From Cladocopium goreaui (Eukaryota > Sar > Dinophyceae > Suessiales > Symbiodiniaceae), in assembly GCA_947184155.2 (NCBI GenBank), contig CAMXCT020000253.1, forward strand, positions 62,001-126,000: a stretch of DNA of 64,000 nucleotides, in the 5' to 3' direction. The notes below the pieces were generated by a model, which saw only the letters and a program-made list of their open reading frames with translations, had not been told where the DNA came from and did not search any database. Every line of letters starts with the position of its first letter. Within the stretch, counting starts at the first letter, position 1. This document shows, one piece after another, positions 31,464 through 42,851 of this stretch. The position numbers and the translations under genes are program-made.

Positions 31464-31571
31464 TACCCTCTGGCAATTTAACATAGCTATGGAAAATTGC
31501 CCAGTTATAGTTGATATATATATATATCAAAAGTGAGATTTTCGATAGTTATGTTAGTTTACCAGTGGGTA
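31464..31571. mobile_element. MITE-like element, family M1 (diverged)
   Basis: TACCCTCTGGCAATTTAACA at left and TTAGTTTACCAGTGGGTA at right; the core carries a TA expansion. Confidence 0.75.
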
Positions 31572-31879
31572 ATTGGAGGGGTACCAGTGGTAATCTGGTA
31601 CTAAAATGGCACCCCCCCAATTAAACAGCCAGGAGTGTATTGATCCAGGGTTGACAGGATGTTCACTTCTTGGTTCGTTCGAAAGCTACCGGGAGAGTTT
31701 ACTCGGGGTCGATCTCGGGATTGTTTTTGGCGTGCACCGTTTGGGGCGGAATCTTCAAGCATGAAGCAGCGTCAGGCAGCATGATGGCTTGACGACCAGG
31801 TGTCAGAAACTGATATGGTTCTTGAAAACATCTCACATATACATCAAGAATCTAAAATATATAGATTCATATATTAAAT

Positions 31880-32195
31880 GTATCTATATGTGTATGTATA
31901 TATATATACACATATCAATACATATATATATACATAAACATATATATATATATTACATCCATCAATACATATAATATAATATAATATAATATAATATAAT
32001 ATATAATATATAATATAAAATATATAATATATAATATATAATATATAATATATAATACATAATACATAATACATAATATATAATATATAATATATAATAT
32101 AATATAATATAATATGATATAATATGATATGATATAATATAATACAATATGCTATAATATAATTTTCATATTATAAATATATATATATATATATA
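31880..32195. repeat. TA and ATAAT microsatellite
   Basis: TATATA blocks followed by about 180 bp of ATAAT/ATATAAT units. Confidence 0.9.
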
Positions 32196-32199
32196 TACA

Positions 32200-33095
32200 C
32201 AGCATCTTCGTCTACGCCAGTCGTGGCCCTTCCACCAGCCTCAGATCCAGGAAACTGAGCCAGGGCCTTGGACCAAAGGGCCCCGGCCGGTGATGTGAAG
32301 GTTGGTTTATAAGTCTCTATTAAACGTATTGTTATAATGATGTTTATGATTGTGATATGTATATATATATTATATTATCAATACCATAATAGTGATATAT
32401 CGTGCTGAATTACGATTGTTTGAAAATGATTAGTTACAATGATGAGTTATAATGAGTATATTATAGTTACCTAGACCCTCCAAATACAACCCAACAAATG
32501 GTAAAAGTACTAAGATTAGTTATTGGGTAAAACATTTTTTGTTGCGGGTACAACCGGATTGTCTAGAGTCTAGATAGTTGTATCTACCATAAACCAAAGT
32601 TAAGCCCAAATTAGAAACCAACTTCGATTCTCTTAGGTCTTGGATATCTAGGAGGGCCCACGTTGCACTTTCCCCGATCATATAAAATACACCCAAGCAA
32701 TACCGATGGTTTAGTATTGGTTCTATCCATTGTGGGGGTTCATAGGGTGGTATCTAATGTTAGGGGCATTAGTTTGGTAGAAAAGCACCCATTGCATCTC
32801 TTTCAAGTTTCTACATGTTCCTTGATGCCTGTTCCGCTAGTCTTGAGTTGAATGGTCATCAATTATCAATAAAGTTATCAACATGAAAGGCGTCGCACGA
32901 CCAATGTTTCCACACATAGAAGACCTGACATCAAAACTGTGATTGAACGCTGAAGAAGAACTTCCTCGAAAGCCTCTTTCATTCTGAACAATTCTTAAAG
33001 TACTTGCAATATCTCAGACTCGGAAGTGCTTCAAGTTGAATAGGTGTATTCAGAATATCTCTATTAACTTTTGCAAGTGACATAAATACCATCAA
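32200..33095. other. Mostly unassigned sequence
   Basis: A plus-strand frame of 62 codons at 32663-32851 and short GC-rich pieces near 32210-32300 were seen, but no convincing exon. Confidence 0.3.
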
Positions 33096-33099
33096 TTAT

Positions 33100-33206
33100 A
33101 TGGAGGTTTTAAAATGTGGATACCCCTAAATCATCCGTTTTAATAGGACTTTCCATTATAAATCCTGTATTTTGGGCTACCCCCATGACTATGGAAACCC
33201 CCATAT
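33100..33206. mobile_element. MITE-like element, family M6
   Basis: ATGGAGGTTTTAAAATGTGG at left; right end CCCCATGACTATGGAAACCC. Core ATCATCCGTTTTAATAGGAC matches the M6 copy at 39272. Confidence 0.5.
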
Positions 33207-33443
33207 CAGGAGCTGACATAACCATGTCTATCCGCCACTTGGCCATGACAAACTCACAACGCCATCGGTCTCTGCCTGGACACACCTTTGGGGACTGAGA
33301 TACCGTACCCTGCAGCAAAGCTGTCGTTCACTTTGCGCCTCAGTTTTCTCATCATGGCTGTTTTTTTTGTTTAAATGTTGTTTTCTTATTTGGGCATTTT
33401 TTCTGGTATAACTTTCCACCACTTTCCAGTGACCCGAATGAGA

Positions 33444-33561
33444 TACCCTCTGGTTATTTGTGCCATAGCCATGGAAAGACCCATTTTGAAGTTCGGTAAA
33501 CCATCTATTTCGATGCCATGGCATTACCGTGGCGAACTGTGACTGTCATAACCAAAGGGTA
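33444..33561. mobile_element. MITE-like element, family M5
   Basis: TACCCTCTGGTTATTTGTGC at left and GTCATAACCAAAGGGTA at right. It shares the outer eight bases with M1 but has its own core (CCCATTTTGAAGTTCGGTAA). Confidence 0.7.
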
Positions 33562-33839
33562 GTTCAAAGGGTAACTATTCACCATGAGATAACTGAGGTT
33601 TTGACTGGAATAGTTGAGGTGTTCACTCAGGATATCAACAACCCAACCTCCCGGCCAAGTGAGGCAACATGACTGGTCCAAAAATCTTAAGATGTCAATG
33701 TAAAACAAAGAACAGGTATAGTCTATTTATAGTCTAGATATATTATAGTATTTAATAGCATTTATATCTATCTATACTTTATTTATAGTGTCATCATATT
33801 CATTTCATATTCATACTTGATCGTAATTAGTTCAACAAT

Positions 33840-33990
33840 TATTCAGTTCTCCACGCCGCGTCCGTGACTGGGATCCCGGCAAGCGCAGAACCACCCGCTT
33901 GCCGTCTTCGGACAGGTGATATTTGCTCTGATCTGCCACAGAGCTAAGCCCCAGCCAACCACTGAAGCCATGGAATGGAACCCCATAGGA
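33840..33990 (-). CDS. Exon-like frame
   Basis: GWLGLSSVADQSKYHLSEDG then KRVVLRLPGSQSRTRRGE. Good composition; minus strand. Confidence 0.4.
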
Positions 33991-34079
33991 TGGATAGGAT
34001 ATAGAAAATAATGGAAACTTGGAGGGACAATTGTGAGAATTATGATCTCCAACATTTTGAAAAGTGAATTGAAACTCAT

Positions 34080-34175
34080 CATCTCGATCCGACGCGATAA
34101 ATTCATATTCGGGACTCTGAAAGGGGCACCCCGCTGGAAGTTTGCTGCCCATCAAGGCGTTCGATTGTAAAATCA
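34080..34175 (-). CDS. Exon-like frame
   Basis: NALMGSKLPAGCPFQSPEYE then FIASDRDDE. It lies upstream (minus strand) of the 33840 frame and may be the preceding exon. Confidence 0.35.
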
Positions 34176-34199
34176 AACCGCGCAGCGCAGAATGTTGGC

Positions 34200-35095
34200 A
34201 ATTTCGGAATAGGAAACTGTGAAGAGCCCGAAAATCTCAATGACTCATTTAAAGAAAACATGGATTCATTGATTCATTGTGGGTTTTATTTCTTATTATT
34301 TCTCCTTACTTTAAAAGCACCAGCAGCAGCAACCTGGGAGAATTGCACCCCAGAGATTGAGCCACTGGAAGCGGTGAGTGGTGTGCATCCTCGGAGGGGT
34401 CAACTGTCAAGACCCCCTGTTTGTACCCCCAAAAAATGTTCAAAGTACTAAACTTACGAGGTAAAACGGTAAGACAAGGTAAAACACCAGTTGTAGACCG
34501 GCTACAAACGGAGGGACTTTTTTCCGGTAAGGAAGAAAAGTTGGTTTTAGGGACCACCAAAAAGGGACCGAAAATGAGACAAGAATATCAACCATATGTA
34601 GTATTCATGGGGCTTATAAACCCAAAAAAAACATCACTGGAGGGACTTCACCTTGTACCACTGAAATGGCCATGTCGCCATGAGCTGAGTTGACTGAGTT
34701 GACCATGGGGATAGAACCGACATGATGACTGGGGGGTTCTTTATTAAACTATAGGGGCTCCCCAAAACATCCCAAAACCATGGGTTTCAATAGAAAAAAT
34801 GCATAAAAATGACTTGGATGATTTGGAGGAAGCAAAAAATCACTGAACGGACACCTCCATCTTGGTATAGCTCCAATGACGATAAAACTCGAACGTCGAA
34901 CCCAAGCCCAAATAGTACAGTAACAATTTATGTTATCAATGGTTGTTCAGTGAAAGCCCTGTATACCAGCTATAAATGGTGTGTATATAATATGTATATA
35001 TATATATGGATACAATTTGTTATTAGTGGGGTTATTAATCCATAAATGATCATAGATGGATGATAAGTGACTTATAACTGGTAAAGAGCCATAAT
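34200..35095. other. Intron-like sequence
   Basis: Short frames on both strands without clear coding character; TA tract near 34980. Confidence 0.3.
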
Positions 35096-35109
35096 TGTTG
35101 GTCCTTCCA

Positions 35110-35427
35110 TATCTTTAGATTTTCATCTGTTGGTCTTGTTGGGGCTACATCAAGTACTGTCCAGGGGAATGAATGCATTCCTCGCAAGCAAATCAAAGAA
35201 ATTGTTTCAACAAAAAGTTTACATCCAGAGATGACTATGCAACTTGGGGTTGGTGGCGAAGTGAGGTAAGCCAGCGCCCAAACGGCACTTTGAACAAATC
35301 CAGGTGACAATGTGTCGGTCACGATGATGCGAAGAAGCTTCGGCCTGACAAGCGTGGCTTGACGAGTTCTGAGGTTATTGCCTGCCGGGAGGCTTTTTGT
35401 GCGAAGCAGCATCATAGTTCTTGGCAA
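35110..35427 (-). CDS. Exon-like frame
   Basis: RTKSLPAGNNLRTRQATLVR then PKLLRIIVTDTLSPGFVQSA and WALAYLTSPPTPSCIVISG. Open for over 100 codons on the minus strand; no family recognised. Confidence 0.4.
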
Positions 35428-35429
35428 AG

Positions 35430-36040
35430 CTAGTTACAAATTGTTGACGATTATTGACATCTTCCAAAAATGCTTAGATGTTCCATGTGTTTTTCTCCTA
35501 TGATATTCTATGATGTTCCATCATTTTCTATGGCCTATCAGGCAATCCCTGCAAGATCTGCTACTCCACGCTGCAAGATTTCCTTATCCAACAAACTTCT
35601 TGACAATGTCACTAGGAACCCCCTATATTTCATGGGGAAAACCATGGTTTACTCTAGACTTTCCCTTCAACCAATCCAGTGACAATGAGCTTCCTTCTTG
35701 CAAAAAATATCGACACGCACACACACACATATACATATATACATAATTAAATATATATATATACAGACATATATATATATAAATCAATCATATCAAATCA
35801 CGTAACGTTTAGCCATGTTTGACCGCAAAAACTATCCAATAAACTTGAATAAACACTTCCCAACATGATCACAAATAATCGCTACATATCAGTACCAGTA
35901 GGCTTCCCTTTTTCTCTGAAGAGGTGGCCCGCCCGACTCAGTAACAGCCAAGCCGATACGGCCTGATGTCGACCATCACCAATCCATTCCTCAGTGTTCC
36001 CGCCGGGTCCTGATGATAACTACATATATATATACACACA
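35430..36040. other. Intron-like sequence
   Basis: TA tracts at 35720-35785 and 36020; no supported gene. Confidence 0.3.
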
Positions 36041-36126
36041 CTATTTGGTGGTTTCAACCCTCTGAAAAATATCTTCCCAATATATTATATATGGAAAAAA
36101 ATAAAATGTTCCAAAGCACCAACCAG
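36041..36126. mobile_element. MITE-like element, family M2 (short)
   Basis: CTATTTGGTGGTTTCAACCC at left, CAAAGCACCAACCAG at right; the core lost the TTAGTCAATGGG part. Confidence 0.65.
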
Positions 36127-36397
36127 TATATATAATTATATATAGTATATGCCATTCGAGTCCATTCGACATATCAAATCATGATTAGTATGGCGATGTA
36201 ACAATGTGATATACAATAATTATGTATATTCTGTATACATCATTATTGTATATCGGGTTTGATAAATCAGCTCCTAACCACAACGACTTTCAATGTCAAA
36301 GATCAGCTCAAACCACATCTCAAACAAAATTCAGCGGGTCAAGTTTCCAGAATCCTCAGAACCTGGGATAGAACACCCGGATAGCCATTTTTTGGGG

Positions 36398-36505
36398 TAC
36401 CCTCTGGAAAACATACAAAAAACTATGGAAAATCACAATTTTTAATGGGTGAATCAACTATTTCAATGGCCATGTTCAACAGCTATGTTTGTTTACCAGA
36501 GGGTA
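36398..36505. mobile_element. MITE-like element, family M1
   Basis: TACCCTCTGGAAAACATACA to TGTTTGTTTACCAGAGGGTA. Confidence 0.8.
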
Positions 36506-36679
36506 CCTAGTGCCTCAGACTTATAGCTGTGTGGTCTTCACATTTCTTGTGGCATGGCTAATCTTTGAATATCTTTGATACATTTTGATACCCCTATTCT
36601 GTTTGAAACTGATCTACATATCCCCGTTCAGATTAGGGGGCAGGGGTCGCACCCGGCTTCTTCTAAGCATAAACCAGTG

Positions 36680-37390
36680 GGATTTTGAAAAGCCTTGTAA
36701 AAAGAATAGGTTTTAGGAATTTTGGCCCTTACAAAAAGCATAGGTTTTTAGCACCCACATTCGACTTTAAAATCCTATATCATTTTGTAAGGTGACAACT
36801 TTCTTCATGATATGAATGTTGTATCCCACTCGATGACCTTTTTATAAGAAATTGTGATTTCAGATAGCGTTTTCGGGCATCATTTTGTAAGGCAACAACT
36901 TCTGGTTCCCTGTTTCTGTTTTTCCGGACTCGTTGATTTTCAAGCAGCCTTTTTGTAAGGATTCCTTTTCTTTGCCACCTTTTATGTTGTTGTATTTTTG
37001 CTTCTTTGGCCTCATTGCCTACCACAACTCCTCTCATGATGTCTCTTTGCCTATAGATCTGAACAACAATTTGTATCAATGCCTAAAACGCATATTATTC
37101 TTACAAAATGGTTCTTCTACTCTTGACGACATCTCCTTACAAAATGTCATTGCACACCCTTCTGAGTTGTTTGTTTTTGTTTATGTTCAATAGCAGCATC
37201 TTGAGCTTATAAAAAGCCTCAAAACAACAATTTCGATGGTGTTATAAAATGAGTTGGCCCCTCAAAACTCTTACAACATGAACACTTCAAAATGGACAAC
37301 TTTGCCTTTTAGGTGCCCTGTTACAAAATGCCCTGGTTAGGGGGCTCATTGTAACTACAAAATGCCTATATATAAACCATTTATAAGAGG
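36680..37390. repeat. Dispersed TTTTGTAAGG motifs in both orientations
   Basis: CATTTTGTAAGG at 36782 and 36881, a variant at 36950, and inverse CTTACAAAATG at about 37103 and 37137 with decayed forms at 37315 and 37355. Spacing is irregular. Two overlapping frames (99 and 86 codons) on opposite strands are not convincing. Confidence 0.5.
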
Positions 37391-37466
37391 ATCGACCCCT
37401 TCATACCCCTTCCAAAATATAAGGGAAATTTGGTATCTACATCATGTCTATAGATGCCTATAGATC

Positions 37467-37690
37467 CTAGTTAATATGCATATGTCCCCATGCATCTAGT
37501 TCTGAGACAACACCATGCACGTCCTTTCCATGACCTCGGAAGCCAAGCTTCAGATTCAACATCTTCAAGCGATCTCCGCGTGTCGGTGCGGGCACAAGGG
37601 CCCATAGCAGCACGGTACGGTCCTGGCTCGTTTTTTTGGGCATGGGAATGACCCACCAATCGAATGGCTTCCAAACATGGTACCCTAGGG
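37467..37690 (-). CDS. Exon-like frame
   Basis: VWKPFDWWVIPMPKKTSQDR, TVLLWALVPAPTRGDRLKML and NLKLGFRGHGKDVHGVVSEL. This is the most protein-like of the small minus-strand frames, about 70 codons. Family unknown. Confidence 0.45.
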
Positions 37691-38879
37691 CCCTAGGGTA
37701 AACGTTTACATGTGGAAAATGCATGGGTTTCCTGTAGGAAAATCATCTACAAATTTCAAATGCTGGGTTTTCAACATCCACGGTAGTTTACAGGGGGTAC
37801 AGAAAAACCCTGAGGGGTGGGATGACCATGCTCCAATGGGAGATGGGACTATGATGACTATGGTCGACCATTGGAACATGGCCAGACAAAAAATTGGACA
37901 TCGTAACAGGCCTGGAACCAATAATATATTTATACATATATATATATATATATGTTTTATGTGTTTGAGATATGAACATAGCAGATTTACCTTCAATTTT
38001 TTCACCAAATTCAGATATTTCAGTCGTTTCCGCGTGCAATTTTGGGGTATGAACCCCCTTGTGGTCACGGGCCTCTTACAGTACAGGTGCCGCCACCATG
38101 TTTGTACAACCCATGACAAACCCATAAGTGGATCGACCAGGATCTATATAACAAGCTAACTGGGAAGACATGACTAGAGCTGGAAATATCTGATGATACA
38201 TTTGTATCTTACAACTTCAAAATATAATCCGATATTCAGGTGATGTTAAGGATCCATAGCTGCTACCTTTTGCTCACCCCCCATAGTTTCTCAGCCAATC
38301 TGTTTCGTGGGTCAAATCCGCCGGCCTGCCGGCGTGTCTGATCGACCAGCATAGGTTGTTCAAGCAGGCGCTTGCTACTCAAGCTGCTTCTGATCTACGG
38401 CTCTGTCTTCGTCTCATCTTCTTCCACTTCTTCCACTTCTTCCTCTTCTTCCTCTTGTTCCTCTTGTTCCTCTTCTTCTTATTCTCTTCTCTTCTGCTTC
38501 TCTCTCAGGCTTCCACTTAGCGTGCACATCAACTTCCCTTGGGGCAATCTCTCTCCGCTTCCACCGTGTCTCCTTCCATGCAGCGGTCTGCTGTCAAGCC
38601 AGAGGCTCATACATAGTACCTGGCGCTACTTTGCTGGGGGGTGTTATAGCCAGCACTTGCTACACAAGCCGCTTCCGTTTTAACTCCCTTGAGGCCACCT
38701 CTCTATGGCAGACGGGCTTGCCGAAGGCAATTAAATATCAATCTGGGTGTGACTCTGAAATTGATACCACCAAATGGCCACTATGAAAATGATGACGTGC
38801 CATTGGACTTGGTGATATATTCAATATATTCCCATTTTCTATTCCAAATCCCATGTGTTCATATATTTTTTCCAAAGAA

Positions 38880-39110
38880 ACCTTCAGCTTTTTCTCAGCC
38901 TTAGCACCTATTTTTCGCTGGCTGTCCTCGTCTCTGAAACTCCAGGAGGGTTCGGGGCTGCACACGGCATCCACATCTGCCAACCAATCCTGCCACAGAA
39001 ATTCAAGCAGCACATCTGTGAAGTAATTTTGTTGTTGAGTTTTTTGGAGACCTTTGGCCAAAAGTTGAACAACACTCATAAAAATCCCATCCAACATGTC
39101 TTCAATGATA
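38880..39110 (-). CDS. Exon-like frame
   Basis: NYFTDVLLEFLWQDWLADVD then AVCSPEPSWSFRDEDSQRKI and GAKAEKKLK. Acidic-aromatic followed by a basic end; minus strand. Confidence 0.45.
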
Positions 39111-39271
39111 ACATTCAACATATTTTTATCAGGTTTTATCAGCTTTAATCTCATTCTACACCACAAAAAGTATATAGAACAATGCCACACCCCACCATTT
39201 GGGGACCCTCTGGTGAACTTTGACGAAACTCAAACACCATCAGTAGATGACAAAAAAAATGTCAACAAAAA

Positions 39272-39392
39272 CATCTGGAGGTTTCCTAAGTCATGGGGCT
39301 ACCTCCAAATCATCCATGTATAGATGGATTTTCCATGAAATAAACCATCCAGCGAACTTGGGGTACTCCCGTGACTATGGAGTGTCCACAAT
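39272..39392. mobile_element. MITE-like element, family M6
   Basis: CTGGAGGTTTCCTAAGTCAT at left; core AATCATCCATGTATAGATGG; right end GTGACTATGGAGTGTCC is diverged. Confidence 0.5.
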
Positions 39393-39394
39393 CT

Positions 39395-39670
39395 TTTAGG
39401 TGTCCTCAGCTTCATGTCACTCCATGCGGATGAATCAGCAAGGCCTACGATTTTCATGGTGATTTGCTTTTCGAAGTGACTTGGTGAAGTTGGTGAAGAC
39501 AAATCCGAGTTTTGAATCACCAAATCTCAGTTTCTCCTGAGCTTGCTCCATCGGTCATCTGCGCCATGAGGGAAGCAGCCAAAGGGTGCCAATGATCTCC
39601 ATCGAATCCGCGTGACTTCGAATAGAGAAGGGGCGTTGTCATAGCTCCTTGAGGCATACCAGGTGCCATG
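39395..39670 (-). CDS. Two adjacent exon-like frames
   Basis: MAPGMPQGAMTTPLLYSKSR then GFDGDHWHPLAASLMAQMTD and GASSGET (about 39530-39670), followed on the minus strand by TSPSHFEKQITMKIVGLADS then SAWSDMKLRT (about 39400-39500). Confidence 0.4.
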
Positions 39671-39799
39671 TCACTTCAACCTAGTGAGGTTGAAGAACTT
39701 GTAAATTTGGGAATGGGTGAAGTAACAAATGGCGAACATTTTCCAATTGGGATTTCCATTGCAAATTGGGTTCTTATTGACATGCCGTTGGCTTTCACA

Positions 39800-39900
39800 A
39801 GTGGCATCGCAGAATAGGTTAACAATTTGCGGTACTTTGCGCGATCTCCAGCATGAATGATGCAGCAAAGAAATAAGTCGTGTTCCCGTTCTCAGGATCT
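39800..39900 (-). CDS. Exon-like frame
   Basis: HLADPENGNTTYFFAASFML then EIAQSTANC. Short; preceded on the minus strand by an M1 element. Confidence 0.3.
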
Positions 39901-39943
39901 GCCAAATGAATCTCAGTGGAATCTATGTCTGATCAAACAAGTG

Positions 39944-40055
39944 TACCCTCTGGTAAATTCACAGTTCGCTATTGAAAATGGCCATAGAAATAGTGGATTT
40001 ACCCATTGAAAATGGTGATTTTCCATAGTTTTTTGTATGTTTACCAGGCCGGGTA
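39944..40055. mobile_element. MITE-like element, family M1
   Basis: TACCCTCTGGTAAATTCACA at left; right end TTTACCAGGCCGGGTA carries changes. Confidence 0.75.
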
Positions 40056-40193
40056 TTTCCACGAAATCGATCGACTTGAAAAAGCTGCACTCCGAGCGGC
40101 ACTTTTTCTGAGAAAATTTTGCTCTGACACATTCCACCGCTGCGAAAATATAAACATGTCCTTCCACCATGGTGGCAACATATTCACACACAT

Positions 40194-40340
40194 ACCCATA
40201 GGATCCCATAGGATCCATGTATGGTATATATTGGTATATATGGTAACATTTACCAATATACCCCCTTTATGTTAGCATATATACCAGCACCATGGATCCT
40301 ATGGGATAGCAACAAAAATAGAGAGTCGTCTTTCAACCAA
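40194..40340 (+). mobile_element. Dispersed repeat, family M7
   Basis: Bounded by CCCATAGGATCCATG and CCATGGATCCTATGGG, followed by AGCAACAAAAATAGAGAGTC GTC. An inverted second copy lies at 49639-49780. Confidence 0.7.
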
Positions 40341-40634
40341 GCCAGTTGCGTTTTCAAAAGTACCATGATGGTTCCTTTAACAAGTCGCCCGAACGTTGTA
40401 ACTGGAAGATCAGCACGCTAATGGCTTGGAGGGACAAATGCAAGGGAAGCCTTGCAATCAAAGTTGGCAAGCGGCAGCGAGAATCAGGTGGAAAATAAAC
40501 CAGGATGCACAGGTATGGAAGATTATCATTTGTATATTAAATATATATATACATATGTATCAATGTATTTGTATATATATAAATATATATATATATTCAT
40601 GTATTTATTACAAATGTATATATAGTTGTGGTTC

Positions 40635-40800
40635 CATAATGTTGCAACACTTTATTGAAAAAAATCGTTTCCAGAAGTTATGGAATTGTCGACTGGACCA
40701 GTCTTTCTTCCTGCGCATCCCTTCAATGATAGGCCCTGCGCAACCAGTTATGTTGATCACGCTCGAAACAAGCCAAAGAACTGTTTTGTTTCTCTATATG
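40635..40800 (-). CDS. Exon-like frame
   Basis: TVLWLVSSVINITGCAGPII then EGMRRKKDWSSRQFHNFWKR FFS on the minus strand, just left of the retrotransposon. Confidence 0.35.
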
Positions 40801-40912
40801 CATGCACCTAGACCCTTCAAGTACATTTAAACATTGGGTTTTACCCACTATTTTTAGTATTGGAGAGTTTAATATATGTATGTTCTGCATATAATGTAGT
40901 CATTATATATAT

Positions 40913-41212
40913 AAAGACTCACAAGTTTGTCTGCCCCTTTTTTGCACAGCAAGACCTATTTGGTCATAAATTGAAAAGGAAAATAGGTTATAAAATTCCA
41001 AAAATACTGCACCGTCCAATTTGGACTGTTAACCATCATCCTCCCTGAAAATTATTTTCAGTCACTCCCCCCATACCCCCTCGCCAAGCCGAGGTGGGCA
41101 TGAGCCACAGAGTGAAGGTAGTACTGGGCCCCGCCAAGCCGGGGAACGACCAGTCCGCCTACCTGTTTTCTCTCTTCTTAACCAACGATTTCTTCTTGGA
41201 AGTTTTACTCCC
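40913..41212 (-). repeat. Split repeat B2
   Basis: 300 bp, matching 41305-41604 base for base at a constant offset of 392 as far as I can compare. Contains the coding sequence for the recombinase C-terminus (KKKSLVKKRENR) and the element's 3' end. Confidence 0.85.
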
Positions 41213-41233
41213 CATGTGGAGGGTGGTTGTGGG

Positions 41234-41305
41234 AGCTGAGCCGAAACTCGGCGAAAAAAGCCGTCATTAAACATGTTCGTCTTTACATTCGAGGGCGTTC
41301 ATTCA
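41234..41305 (-). repeat. Split repeat A2
   Basis: 72 bp identical to 48683-48754. It again encodes MFNDGFFRRVSAQL, the start of the gag-like frame, so a short chimeric frame of 71 codons runs from A2 into B2. Confidence 0.85.
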
Positions 41306-41604
41306 AAGACTCACAAGTTTGTCTGCCCCTTTTTTGCACAGCAAGACCTATTTGGTCATAAATTGAAAAGGAAAATAGGTTATAAAATTCCAAAAATACT
41401 GCACCGTCCAATTTGGACTGTTAACCATCATCCTCCCTGAAAATTATTTTCAGTCACTCCCCCCATACCCCCTCGCCAAGCCGAGGTGGGCATGAGCCAC
41501 AGAGTGAAGGTAGTACTGGGCCCCGCCAAGCCGGGGAACGACCAGTCCGCCTACCTGTTTTCTCTCTTCTTAACCAACGATTTCTTCTTGGAAGTTTTAC
41601 TCCC
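41305..41604 (-). repeat. Split repeat B1
   Basis: Starts inside the recombinase coding region (last ~18 codons and stop) and continues to the junction with A2. Identical to B2. Confidence 0.85.
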
Positions 41605-42606
41605 ACTTCCCCCTGCCCTGCCACGAGTGGCATGCTCAAGTTTTGGCAAGGGAGAAGTTTTGGCTCTAAGGAATTGCTGGTGAAACACTCGTGCATGAGG
41701 GGTCAATTTCAGATTTGTTTCAGCGAGAGTGGCGATGCCACTGTCAATATACATCCTTGCGGTTCTAGCTGATTGCCACCTCCCCTGAATCAGGAGGCGG
41801 TCTAGTTGACCATGGCGTTGAAAGTAGAAAGTTGCGCCACCCCGGCGCAGACTATAGGGTCTATACTGGTATGCAGTAAGCCCTAAGGATTCAATTGAAT
41901 CATTAAATTGTTTTCTCCACTTGTGGGGGGCACTACAGAGCGAAGTTCCTGGGGAGCAAGACTGTTTCCACTGCCACAACCTACGAAGGGTATCCGCCTC
42001 TGTGATGGTGACGCTCTCTGCTGCGCCTGCTCGTTTCCCTCCCTTTGTAAGCCCCAACGAAACAACTGCCACGGACTCTGCTGAGGCTTGTGAGATATCT
42101 TTATTGTGGAGACTCAAAAGCTCCCCTGTACGCAGGAGCCCAAAGAATCCCACTAGGAGGGAGAGCGCAAAGGTATAGTTGGAATTAAACAGTGCATGAC
42201 CTACCAGCGTTTGCAACGCTTGTTCGCTGAGAGGGGGTGCCCGAGCCGGAATTTCATTGGCTGACCACGTTCGCAGCAGGCGCCAGCTACAGACCAATTG
42301 CCCCTTGAGGCGAGGATCACGGTCTTGCAGGCCCGCCAAGGTATCCGATGCCAGGCTGCGTCCCTCCCCTTCGCTCCAGATATGCTCCAAAAAGTCTGAA
42401 ACCAAGGGATCTAAGTTTGCTCTTTGGCGTGGGAGCTCAATTTGGCGCTCATTCAAGAACCTATAGAAGTGGTTAACTGCTTTGGTGTATCTTTCACGAG
42501 TTTTGGGTTGTACTGTAAGCTGACGCAAGCTGCCTAGGCGGGCCCTGACGGCCTTTCTCTCTGTCTTACTCCTCCCTTCTAGATGAAGGGCTACTTTCTT
42601 CCCCAT
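41551..42606 (-). CDS. Tyrosine recombinase of the DIRS-like element
   Basis: About 350 residues. N-terminal SAM-like DNA-binding part (TKAVNHFYRFLNERQIELPR). Catalytic region: GLLRTGELLSL holds the first Arg; YSLRRGGATFYF holds the second Arg, with Tyr where HxxR recombinases have His; QGRWQS holds the Trp/His position; ARMYIDSG holds the nucleophilic Tyr. It integrates the circular DNA copy by site-specific recombination, as known for DIRS elements. The first ATG is at 42606; a frame-compatible GTG lies at 42615. The start overlaps the end of the RNase H frame. The C-terminal codons lie in repeat B1. Confidence 0.85.
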   Translation of the reverse strand: MGKKVALHLEGRSKTERKAVRARLGSLRQLTVQPKTRERYTKAVNHFYRFLNERQIELPRQRANLDPLVSDFLEHIWSEGEGRSLASDTLAGLQDRDPRLKGQLVCSWRLLRTWSANEIPARAPPLSEQALQTLVGHALFNSNYTFALSLLVGFFGLLRTGELLSLHNKDISQASAESVAVVSLGLTKGGKRAGAAESVTITEADTLRRLWQWKQSCSPGTSLCSAPHKWRKQFNDSIESLGLTAYQYRPYSLRRGGATFYFQRHGQLDRLLIQGRWQSARTARMYIDSGIATLAETNLKLTPHARVFHQQFLRAKTSPLPKLEHATRGRAGGSGSKTSKKKSLVKKRENR

Positions 42607-42851
42607 TTTCTGCACAGTCGCCCCCTTGAAGGGGCATCAGCGGGGTTCAAAGCAGTATGGATGTACGTCCACACTGCTACGTTTTGTGACAGGAGGAGCA
42701 GAGAGTTAATCCTGGCCAAAGTACGTCTTAGCTTACGGCTACTGGTTCGCCCTCGTGTGAGGGTGTGTAGACACACCAGCGAGTCGGTCAAATGAACCAA
42801 CCGTTGCTTCTTGGTCCTTTGCTTTAAAACACACGCCATCTGAGTGCACAC
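42591..42851 (-). CDS. RNase H C-terminal part in a shifted frame
   Basis: VLKQRTKKQRLVHLTDSLVC carries the third acidic residue (TDS), and LNPADAPSRGRL carries the fourth (the NPADxxSR box typical of DIRS and gypsy RNase H). The upstream half with the catalytic Glu ends in the pol frame at 42824, 28 bases into this frame. The change falls at GGCGTGTGTTTTAAAG; removing a GT would fuse the two. Either this copy has a GT-repeat mutation or the element uses recoding. Confidence 0.7.
   Translation of the reverse strand: MCTQMACVLKQRTKKQRLVHLTDSLVCLHTLTRGRTSSRKLRRTLARINSLLLLSQNVAVWTYIHTALNPADAPSRGRLCRKWGRK

Noticed and set aside
36780-37193. Overlapping opposite-strand frames of 99 and 86 codons
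   Set aside because: Both are built on the TTTTGTAAGG repeats and have biased, uneven composition; neither is supported.
41062-41274. 71-codon frame from A2 into B2 as a separate gene
   Set aside because: It is a chimera formed by the terminal repeat structure; no independent domain.
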